From Alistipes sp. UBA928 (GTDB lineage Bacteria > Bacteroidota > Bacteroidia > Bacteroidales > Rikenellaceae), in assembly GCA_002293665.1 (NCBI GenBank), contig DBDQ01000084.1, positions 4,311-9,562 of the forward strand: 5,252 nucleotides of DNA. The letters are read 5' to 3'. This document shows, piece after piece, positions 1 through 5,252 of this stretch (position 1 is its first letter; each line of letters begins with the position of its first letter). A program made the position numbers and the translations under genes. The notes below the pieces were generated by a model. That model made no database searches, was not told where the DNA came from, and worked only from the letters and a program-made list of their open reading frames with translations.

Positions 1-1
1 G

Positions 2-388
2 GAAGATGTGGGCATGGCGCGCTCGAAAGAGAGCCTCGAAAGGGCCATCAAGGAGATCGCACAGTTACGCAAGGATTTTTGGAAGGATGTGTATGTTCCC
101 GGCGAGAATGGCGAGTTCAACCAGGAGGTCGAAAAGGCGCTGAGACTAGTGGACTTCCTCGAACTCGGCGAACTGATGGCGCGCGACGCACTCAACCGCA
201 ACGAAAGCTGCGGCGGACACTTCCGCGTGGAGTACCAGACCCCAGAGGGCGAGGCTCTGCGTGACGACAAGAACTACGCCTACGTAGCCGTGTGGGAATA
301 CAAAGGCGAAGATCACGCCCCCGTTATGCACAAAGAAGAACTCCACTTCGAAGTGGCGCATCCGGCACAAAGAAACTATAAAGACTGA
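2..388 (+). CDS. sdhA: Succinate dehydrogenase/fumarate reductase flavoprotein subunit, C-terminal part (5' end outside window)
   Basis: This is the catalytic FAD-bearing subunit of membrane complex II, which interconverts succinate and fumarate on the cytoplasmic face. The reading frame is open from the window edge (E-D-V-G-M-A-R...), so only the last 128 or so residues are present; the FAD-binding and active-site domains lie upstream. What is visible is the helical C-terminal domain with the family pattern FLEL-x-ELM-x-x-DAL followed by ESCGGHFR, EYQTPEGEALRDD and a VAVWEYKG strand, as in the Bacteroidetes-type quinol:fumarate reductase. It ends with TGA at 386-388, and sdhB begins 8 nt later, so the two are co-transcribed. 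The GTG at 8 and ATG at 14 are internal codons, not starts. I am confident of the family. Whether the enzyme works mainly as fumarate reductase, as is usual in anaerobic Bacteroidales, is inferred from lineage. Confidence 0.93.
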   Translation, partial: EDVGMARSKESLERAIKEIAQLRKDFWKDVYVPGENGEFNQEVEKALRLVDFLELGELMARDALNRNESCGGHFRVEYQTPEGEALRDDKNYAYVAVWEYKGEDHAPVMHKEELHFEVAHPAQRNYKD

Positions 389-396
389 TTACGGCA

Positions 397-1188
397 ATGG
401 AAAATAAACTGATGAACCTGACGCTCAAAGTGTGGCGTCAGAAGGACGCCAAAACTCCCGGCGCGTTCGAAACATACAAGGTAGAAGGCATTTCGCCCGA
501 TACTTCGTTCCTTGAGATGCTTGATATTCTCAACAACAAGCTCATTCACGAGGACGGTGGAGCACCGGTGGATTTCAATAAAGGTTGCCGCGGCCCCGTT
601 GCTTTCGACCACGACTGTCGCGAGGGGATTTGTGGAATGTGCTCGCTGTTTATCAACGGCGAGGCGCACGGGCCCGACAGCGAGATCACGACCTGCCAGC
701 TGCACATGCGCAAATTCAAGGACGGCGACACCATCACCATTGAACCTTGGAGGTCGGCGGCGTTTCCAGTGATTCGCGACCTGGTGGTCGAGCGTCAGGC
801 TTTCGACAAGATTCTGCAAGCCGGAGGTTTCGTGAGCGTGAATACCGGCGGTGTGCCCGACGCCAACGCGATACCCATTCCGCGCGACGATGCAGAGGAG
901 AGTATGGATGCCGCCGCGTGTATCGGTTGTGGTGCATGTGTGGCTACCTGCAAGAACGGGTCGGCGATGCTGTTCGTTGCCGCGCGCGTGTCGTCTTTGG
1001 CGAAGTTGCCCCAAGGACGGGTCGAGGGTGCTCGCCGCGCCAAAGCTATGGTCGCCCGCATGGATGAACTCGGTTTCGGTAACTGTACCAACACTCAGGC
1101 GTGCCAGATGGAGTGCCCCAAGGGTATCTCGATCGCGCATATCGCACGGCTCAACCGCGAGTTCCTTTCGGCGAAGTTCCGCGACTAA
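397..1188 (+). CDS. sdhB: Succinate dehydrogenase/fumarate reductase iron-sulfur subunit
   Basis: This 263-residue subunit carries electrons between the flavoprotein and the membrane quinone-binding cytochrome b subunit. The N-terminal ferredoxin-like domain has the [2Fe-2S] ligands C74, C79, C82 (CREGICGMC) and C100. The C-terminal domain has C175, C178, C181, C185 (CIGCGACVATC) and C230, C236, C240 (CTNTQACQMECP). By analogy with FrdB/SdhB, C175/C178/C181/C240 would hold [4Fe-4S] and C185/C230/C236 [3Fe-4S]. The start at ATG 397 lies 8 nt after sdhA; ATG 412 (MNLTLKVW) is an alternative, since neither has a strong Shine-Dalgarno. One oddity is that residues 53-66, just before the first cluster ligand, contain about 11 residues more than I expect, with an additional Cys (C64). 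A strong intrinsic terminator follows, marking the operon end. Confidence 0.96.
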   Translation: MENKLMNLTLKVWRQKDAKTPGAFETYKVEGISPDTSFLEMLDILNNKLIHEDGGAPVDFNKGCRGPVAFDHDCREGICGMCSLFINGEAHGPDSEITTCQLHMRKFKDGDTITIEPWRSAAFPVIRDLVVERQAFDKILQAGGFVSVNTGGVPDANAIPIPRDDAEESMDAAACIGCGACVATCKNGSAMLFVAARVSSLAKLPQGRVEGARRAKAMVARMDELGFGNCTNTQACQMECPKGISIAHIARLNREFLSAKFRD

Positions 1189-1224
1189 AAGAGAGGGCCG
1201 GATAGGGGGGCCCGGATTTGATAG

Positions 1225-1260
1225 ACGGGGTTGCGTTTTTTTACGCGGCCCTGTTTTTTT
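1225..1260 (+). terminator. Intrinsic terminator of the sdh operon
   Basis: A 12-bp uninterrupted stem (1225-1236 pairing with 1243-1254, including three G-U pairs) closes a 6-nt loop of T and runs directly into a T tract ending at 1260. It lies 36 nt after the sdhB stop. The minus strand has no T tract on the other side, so it should act on + strand transcripts only. A weaker GC-rich inverted repeat (GGGCC 1195-1199 / GGCCC 1209-1213) precedes it without a T run. Confidence 0.88.
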
Positions 1261-1270
1261 GTGCTGTGGC

Positions 1271-1301
1271 TTGCGGCAGTTACCAATTTTTGGTATCTTT
1301 G
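1271..1301 (+). promoter_or_regulatory. Bacteroidetes-type promoter of the decayed parDE locus
   Basis: TATCTTTG at 1294-1301 matches the Bacteroidetes sigma -7 consensus TAnnTTTG exactly. TTG at 1271-1273 lies 20 nt upstream, at the position expected for the -33 element. The ATG of the antitoxin relic is at 1320, leaving a very short leader. I see no other good -7 element between here and the TlpA-like gene at 1765, so this promoter may serve that gene as well. Confidence 0.72.
1281..1295. promoter_or_regulatory. Palindrome TACCAATTTTTGGTA overlapping the promoter, candidate antitoxin operator
   Basis: Two perfect 6-bp arms (1281-1286 and 1290-1295) are separated by 3 nt. The right arm shares the first two bases of the -7 box, so a bound dimer would block the promoter. 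ParD-family antitoxins are ribbon-helix-helix repressors of their own operons, and such palindromes are typical targets. The operator role is inferred from position alone. Confidence 0.45.
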
Positions 1302-1319
1302 TGGGAAACAGTATGAGCC

Positions 1320-1573
1320 ATGAAAAACACATCGTGTATCGCTTGGTCCCCATTCCGAAGGGTTTATTAACAGTAAAATAGCCGAGGGGCGCTACTCCAG
1401 CGCCAGCGAGGTGATCCGCCATGCCCTGCGCACACTCGAAGACGAAGAGAAAAGATATAACGAGTGGGCGAAATATGTTAGCACTCAAAGAAGGAATGGC
1501 GAGTGGAATCGACGAAAACTTCGATTGGGATGACTTTATTGCGCAAATGAGAGCTGAAAGCAATGAAAAATAG
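1320..1573 (+). pseudogene. ParD-family (ribbon-helix-helix) antitoxin, disrupted by two frameshifts
   Basis: No single frame encodes the protein, but three consecutive frames together give a ParD-like antitoxin of about 83 residues. The first piece is MKNTS (1320-1334). After one surplus base near 1335 comes VSLGPHSEGFINSKI, then EGRYSSASEVIRHALR and a charged helix to about 1476. After a second surplus base near 1477 comes LALKEGMASGIDENF, then DWDDF and a tail to TAG at 1571-1573. The middle segment is the DNA-binding/dimerisation motif and the last is the toxin-wrapping tail. The presumed neutralising target, ParE, overlaps the 3' end by 11 nt and is also broken. A 33-residue fragment starting at ATG 1475 could still be translated. 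Family recognition is from motif memory. Two independent sequencing errors are a less likely explanation, because the partner gene is internally deleted as well. Confidence 0.78.
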
Positions 1574-1768
1574 CGCGCATTTGGTGAGACCACGTAACGC
1601 GACCAGGCATTGGGACGAAAATACTACAATGTTCCCTCGCTTTTTCTTGGCTACAAGGTTGGCAGTCATGTGGTTTTTTATACGGTAGTAGTTCCCGGGG
1701 AAGTTCTGATCGTGAGGATATTGCATCAAAGCATGGATTTCAGGAATTGGATTGAAGACAGGATATGA
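1563..1768 (+). pseudogene. ParE/RelE-fold toxin remnant with internal deletion
   Basis: The ATG at 1563 lies inside the end of the antitoxin relic, the usual overlapping arrangement of ParDE operons, and begins MKNSAHLVRPRNA. The frame then closes. A second frame from about 1601 to 1765 reads ALGRKYYNVPSLFLG, YKVGSHVVFYTVV, PGEVLIVRILHQSMD and FRNWIEDRI before TGA at 1766-1768. The latter is the unmistakable C-terminal half of a ParE toxin (G-x-K-VGSHVVFY ... VRILHQSMD). About 30 codons of the alpha-helical N-terminal half appear to be missing compared with the usual length of just under 100 residues, so no active gyrase-poisoning toxin is expected. The stop overlaps the ATG of the following thioredoxin-like gene. 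Confidence 0.75.
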
Positions 1769-2250
1769 AAAAACTTTTTTTAGCAGCGTACGTGGCGCTC
1801 ACAACTGCGGCGTGCGACGGACAGGGGGGTGAGAAGTATAAGGAGATCGCGGGACTCGCCTCGCCCGACGGCAGGGAGATCAAACTCTCAGCCGTGGTGG
1901 ACGACAATAAGTACACCCTGCTCGATTTCTGGGCGTCGTGGTGCGGTCCCTGCATCGGCGAGTTGCCATATATGAAGGCTGCCTACGACAGGTACCACGA
2001 CCGGGGGTTCGAGATATACGGTGTGTCGTATGACGACAACGGGGACACCTGGCGTGCTATGATAGCCGACGAAGGTATGAACTGGGTGCACGTCAGCGCT
2101 CTGCGGGGGTGGGATTGCCCGACCCAGCCGCTCTACGGCGTCAATGCCATTCCGCGCAACTATCTGATCGACAGCCGTGGAAACATCGTTGCCAAGAATC
2201 TTCGCGGAGAAGATTTGGCAAGAAAGCTTGCAGAGCTTTTTGAAAGTTGA
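1765..2250 (+). CDS. TlpA-like thioredoxin-fold lipoprotein (thiol-disulfide oxidoreductase)
   Basis: This 161-residue protein has a lipoprotein signal (MKKLFLAAYVALTTAAC) with the lipidated Cys at C17, so it should be anchored on the periplasmic side of a membrane. An AhpC/TSA-thioredoxin fold follows: the strand TLLDFWASW, the catalytic pair C60-G-P-C63, the strand FEIYGVSYD, and the loop with cis-proline P130 (NAIPRNYLID) followed by DSRGNIVAKNLRG. C118 (GWDCPTQ) is an additional cysteine. The family reduces or rearranges disulfides in exported proteins; the substrate is unknown. It is short, lacking the long N-terminal domain (DUF4369-like) found on many Bacteroidetes relatives. The ATG overlaps the stop of the toxin relic (ATGA), and AGGA lies just upstream. 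No separate promoter is evident, so read-through from the parDE promoter is inferred. Confidence 0.9.
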   Translation: MKKLFLAAYVALTTAACDGQGGEKYKEIAGLASPDGREIKLSAVVDDNKYTLLDFWASWCGPCIGELPYMKAAYDRYHDRGFEIYGVSYDDNGDTWRAMIADEGMNWVHVSALRGWDCPTQPLYGVNAIPRNYLIDSRGNIVAKNLRGEDLARKLAELFES

Positions 2251-2281
2251 AGAATGAAGATTTTTGAGAGGCAAGTCGGTT

Positions 2282-2342
2282 CGAAGAGCGTCATTGCGAG
2301 GGTGAAACCCGAAGAAATGACGCTTCGCGTAGCAAACTCTTC
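2282..2342. repeat. Extragenic palindrome of the GTCATTGCGAG type between convergent genes
   Basis: AGCGTCATT (2287-2295) is the exact reverse complement of AATGACGCT (2316-2324). Inside lies a small GGGT-GAA-ACCC hairpin (2300-2310). CGAAG (2282-2286) can pair with CTTCG (2323-2327), and GAAGAG (2283-2288) with CTCTTC (2337-2342), as alternative outer stems. It sits between the 3' ends of the TlpA-like gene and the LEA-like gene. The core wording GTCATTGCGAGGG...CCC resembles short palindromes that recur between genes in many bacterial genomes (from memory). There is no T run on either side, so it is not a textbook terminator, though it could protect both mRNA ends. Confidence 0.6.
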
Positions 2343-2347
2343 TCTCT

Positions 2348-2977
2348 TCACTTTCCGCCGAAACTGAAGTTGACGGGGATGAAGACGGGTGAGACGACAG
2401 TGCGGCCCGCCACGTTGAACGAGGGACGGATGTTGAGAGTCACGCGCGACGGTTCACTGTTTCCGGCCGCGGCGAGTCCGCTCATTGCCACAAGGTTGCG
2501 CACCACACCCATCACCGCGTCGCGGCTCTCGCCCCGCAGAAGCGTGGCCACGTCGAAGGCCATCGAGAGTGGCAACACGTCCGTGGTGCCGGGGCTTATC
2601 GAAAGTTGCTGCGACACCGAGCCCGACGTGAAGTCGACCCCGTCGATGGCCAACACATATTCCATGCCGTTGAGGATCGCGTCGGAGACGCCCGGATTCT
2701 GTACGTCGAGGTTCACCGTGCAGCCCACAGGAAGGCTCGTAGTTCCTCCGGCCAGCAGTCCGAGGATGCGCGGCGCGTCGAGGGGCGACAGGCCACGCGA
2801 GACATTGATCCCCGCAACCGAAATGTTCGACAGCGAGCGGAAATCGTACTTACAGTTCACCATGTTGTATGTTCCCGCCACCTGCCTTACGACGTCGCAC
2901 GAGGTTGCGGCCGGTACGATCGCTCCGATGGAGAGCACCATAGCGATGACGGCTAACGTTCGGGGCATGCGTTTCAT
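2348..2977 (-). CDS. Putative lipoprotein with LEA type 2 (LEA14/WHy-like) domain
   Basis: This 209-residue protein has a positively charged, hydrophobic leader (MKRMPRTLAVIAMVLSIGAI) and a lipobox-like end (PAATSC, C27), so it is probably an envelope lipoprotein. The pattern TYNMVNCKYDFRSLS (residues 36-50) is what I associate with a conserved Bacteroidetes family. Residues 88-143 look like a LEA2/WHy beta-sandwich: VNLDVQNP, a short loop, YVLAIDGVDFTSG, then an ISPGTT turn and a LPLSMAFDV strand. Function is unknown; in other organisms the fold is tied to stress or desiccation protection, which should not be assumed here. The ATG lies 3 nt downstream of the tyrS stop, so it is almost certainly co-transcribed with tyrS. 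A second in-frame ATG (codon 4) is an alternative start. Confidence 0.75.
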   Translation of the reverse strand: MKRMPRTLAVIAMVLSIGAIVPAATSCDVVRQVAGTYNMVNCKYDFRSLSNISVAGINVSRGLSPLDAPRILGLLAGGTTSLPVGCTVNLDVQNPGVSDAILNGMEYVLAIDGVDFTSGSVSQQLSISPGTTDVLPLSMAFDVATLLRGESRDAVMGVVRNLVAMSGLAAAGNSEPSRVTLNIRPSFNVAGRTVVSPVFIPVNFSFGGK

Positions 2978-2980
2978 GGT

Positions 2981-4285
<1,305 letters not shown>

Positions 4286-4315
4286 CGTTGTGTTTCGAGT
4301 TATGATTTCAGAGCG

Positions 4316-4323
4316 CAAAGATA
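4316..4323 (-). promoter_or_regulatory. -7 promoter element (TATCTTTG) for tyrS
   Basis: Read on the minus strand, 4323-4316 is TATCTTTG, an exact match to TAnnTTTG and the same octamer as in the parDE promoter. It lies 30 nt before the tyrS ATG, predicting a leader of only about 20-25 nt with no room for a riboswitch or leader peptide. The -33 element is unclear: a TTTTG lies only 12 nt upstream, which is shorter than usual. Confidence 0.65.
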
Positions 4324-4336
4324 TAGCTTTTTATGC

Positions 4337-4361
4337 AAAAATCCGCCGCGGCCGTTGCCGC
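4337..4361 (-). terminator. Weak candidate terminator after dnaX
   Basis: Immediately after the dnaX stop, the minus strand has GCGGC-AACG-GCCGC (4361-4348), then six bases and five T residues (4341-4337). The stem is only 5 bp and the T run is separated from it, so termination would be partial at best. It overlaps the upstream part of the tyrS promoter. Confidence 0.35.
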
Positions 4362-5252
4362 TTATTCGATCTCCATTTCGAGTGTGCGGCGCAGGGTGTT
4401 GAATTCGGGGTTGAGATCGACGAGGTGCTTCACCTTGTCCTCGAGGCGTATAGGGCGGGCGGGCTTAACCGTTTCGTCGATAATTACTTCGAGTTCGATG
4501 GGGCCGTGGACTCCCGCCACTGCCGCGAGCAGTTGCAGCGTCTCGGTGCGCCAGCGGAGTATCTCGTCGCGGAGGGTTTTCGAGGCTACACGCACCGTGA
4601 GCCGGTTGCCGTCGACCTCCATCAGCTCGAAGGCCACGCCTATGCGCGGACGCTCGCGGGAGAGGCGTTCGAGGAACTTTTCTCGGTGGTGCTCGATCTT
4701 TTCGGCGGCCTCGGGGTCGATGGGGTGGGAGGGGGCGTCTTCGATGTCGGCGGGTTTGTTTGCCGGGGTGCCGCCGTTTATTATTTCGCTTAGCGGGCGG
4801 CCGAAGATGGCTGATGTCGCGGCCGAAGGCCGTTTGTTGGCGGACTTGGGCGTGGTCGGGACTTCGGGAACGGGTTCAACGGCTACCACCTCCCCCTCGC
4901 CTTTAGGCGAGGGTATTCCTCCTTCGCAAGGAGGAGAATCGCTACGCGCTATCGGTGCGCGGAATTCCCCTCCTTGCGAAGGAGGGGTGGCAGCCGCCGA
5001 GGCGGCTGACGGGGTGGTAGTAGTGGGGCCCGCCTCCTTGTGAAAAGAGGGCAACGGCACCTCGGGAGACAACGCCTCGGCTAAACGTTCAGTTTTTTTT
5101 TTTCGGCCCCGGCGTCTGCGGCAGCTTCCGAGGGTGAGGCGAGTGTGCATAGTTTCATGAGCGCCAACTCGACCAGCAGCCGCTGGTTGGTGGCGATGCG
5201 GATACGCGAGTCGAGATCGGCCAGCAGCGCGATGCCGCCGAACAGAAAATCG
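4362..5252 (-). CDS. dnaX: DNA polymerase III subunit gamma/tau, C-terminal part, split across two frames at a poly-A run (5' end outside window)
   Basis: DnaX is the clamp-loader ATPase; its tau form also ties the polymerase to the helicase. The upstream frame enters at 5251 and reads DFLFGGIALLADLD, then SRIRIATNQRLLVELALMK, the end of the collar domain III. It continues through a linker to 11 A residues (5103-5093) and would end KKKLNV at TAG 5083-5081. The -1 frame continues without a stop to TAA at 4364-4362. It encodes a Pro/Ala/Glu-rich linker, a repeat-derived stretch (5020-4883), a segment AIFGRPLSEIIN, and a C-terminal domain from about 4814 whose end (HLVDLNPEFNTLRRTLEMEIE-like) resembles other Bacteroidetes tau proteins. 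The ATG at 5150 in the downstream frame is not a real start. Either slippage produces two products, or the run length is a sequencing error or mutation. Confidence 0.85.
   Translation of the reverse strand, partial: RFSVRRHRAAGRSRLAYPHRHQPAAAGRVGAHETMHTRLTLGSCRRRRGRKKKTERLAEALSPEVPLPSFHKEAGPTTTTPSAASAAATPPSQGGEFRAPIARSDSPPCEGGIPSPKGEGEVVAVEPVPEVPTTPKSANKRPSAATSAIFGRPLSEIINGGTPANKPADIEDAPSHPIDPEAAEKIEHHREKFLERLSRERPRIGVAFELMEVDGNRLTVRVASKTLRDEILRWRTETLQLLAAVAGVHGPIELEVIIDETVKPARPIRLEDKVKHLVDLNPEFNTLRRTLEMEIE
4883..5020. repeat. Palindrome-rich element inserted in frame within dnaX (46 codons)
   Basis: The outer ends CTACCACC (4883-4890) and GGTGGTAG (5013-5020) are perfect inverted repeats. 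Inside are four perfect hairpins: CCCTCGCCT/AGGCGAGGG (4894-4902/4905-4913), TCCTCCTT/AAGGAGGA (4917-4924/4928-4935), CCCCTCCTT/AAGGAGGGG (4967-4975/4979-4987) and CAGCCGCC/GGCGGCTG (4991-4998/5001-5008). The second and third share a core that is reverse-complementary between them (CTCCTTCGCAAGGAG versus CTCCTTGCGAAGGAG). In the dnaX frame it encodes low-complexity peptide such as TPPSQGGEF and SPPCEGGIPSPKGEGE, of the sort seen when an intergenic repeat is translated. The length is a multiple of three. It could be a small non-autonomous mobile repeat (REP/MITE-like, comparable to Rickettsia palindromic elements); no transposase is present. Confidence 0.7.
5093..5103 (-). promoter_or_regulatory. 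dnaX: A11 slippery run in dnaX
   Basis: Eleven consecutive A residues on the coding strand (T on the + strand) sit exactly where the dnaX frame changes. The zero frame reads GCC GAA AAA AAA AAA CTG and stops three codons later. Gaining one A, losing two A, or a -1 ribosomal slip joins it to the tau frame. Runs of nine or more A are known to promote transcriptional slippage, as in Thermus thermophilus dnaX, and AAAAAAG is the E. coli dnaX ribosomal slip site. Confidence 0.7.

Noticed and set aside
1313..1381. 22-codon ORF starting at ATG 1313 after the parDE promoter
   Set aside because: Its peptide is an out-of-frame reading of the antitoxin N-terminus, and the ATG at 1320 gives the expected MKNTS start.
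376..1593. 405-codon open frame on the minus strand across sdhB and the following gap
   Set aside because: It lies antisense to a clearly recognised sdhB, and its translation shows no family motifs; it is a GC-rich shadow frame.
1478..1729. 83-codon minus-strand ORF in the sdhB-tlpA gap
   Set aside because: It is antisense to the ParD/ParE remnants, which have recognisable motifs on the + strand.
4286..4318. Longer tyrS start at TTG 4318
   Set aside because: The codon lies within the TATCTTTG promoter box, and the additional 11 residues do not match the family N-terminus.
4286..4330. Leader regulation (T-box or riboswitch) upstream of tyrS
   Set aside because: The predicted leader is only about 20-25 nt, too short for such an element.
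4883..5020. CRISPR-like array from repeated CTCCTT/AAGGAG units
   Set aside because: The units are palindromes in inverted orientation, with irregular spacing and no repeat-spacer periodicity.
4333..5043. 236-codon open frame on the + strand opposite dnaX
   Set aside because: It is antisense to the conserved tau C-terminus; the openness comes from base composition and the palindromic repeat, which reads through in several frames.
4362..5150. Independent gene starting at ATG 5150
   Set aside because: Its first codons overlap the dnaX domain III frame, and its C-terminal part is the tau C-terminal domain, so it is the continuation of dnaX after the frame change.

Overview
The window looks like a chromosomal housekeeping segment from a Bacteroidales bacterium. 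The evidence is protein style (SdhA/SdhB, TyrS and the gamma/tau C-terminus all resemble Bacteroidetes versions) and promoter style: two exact matches to the Bacteroidetes -7 element TAnnTTTG, upstream of tyrS and of a decayed toxin-antitoxin locus. The DNA is fairly GC-rich for the phylum, which suggests an Alistipes/Rikenellaceae-like genome. That genus-level placement is inference only.

Layout, left to right. (1) 2-1188, + strand: the 3' end of sdhA, then complete sdhB, forming the tail of a succinate dehydrogenase/fumarate reductase operon closed by a clear intrinsic terminator (1225-1260). (2) 1271-1768, + strand: a promoter with an overlapping palindrome, followed by remnants of a ParD/ParE toxin-antitoxin pair. 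The antitoxin has two frameshifts and the toxin has lost its middle. (3) 1765-2250, + strand: a thioredoxin-fold (TlpA-like) lipoprotein whose ATG overlaps the stop of the toxin relic, so it may depend on the relic's promoter. (4) 2251-2347: a convergent intergenic gap holding a GTCATTGCGAG-type extragenic palindrome. (5) 4285-2348, - strand: tyrS followed 3 nt later by a LEA-type-2-like lipoprotein gene. (6) 5252-4362, - strand: the 3' part of dnaX (DNA polymerase III gamma/tau).

The dnaX segment is the most interesting part. The conserved upstream frame runs into 11 consecutive A residues and would stop three codons later. The rest of tau, including a recognisable C-terminal domain, lies in the -1 frame. 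This is what dnaX slippage or frameshifting would look like, with the short gamma-like form in the zero frame, but a homopolymer sequencing error could look the same. Just downstream, the linker between the slip site and the C-terminal domain carries an in-frame, 138-bp (46-codon) palindrome-rich element bounded by 8-bp inverted repeats. It resembles a dispersed extragenic repeat that has landed in a coding region.

The genes do not form one pathway. The window holds separate units for respiration, replication, translation and envelope redox or lipoprotein functions, with a decayed toxin-antitoxin locus between the sdh operon and the thioredoxin-like gene.
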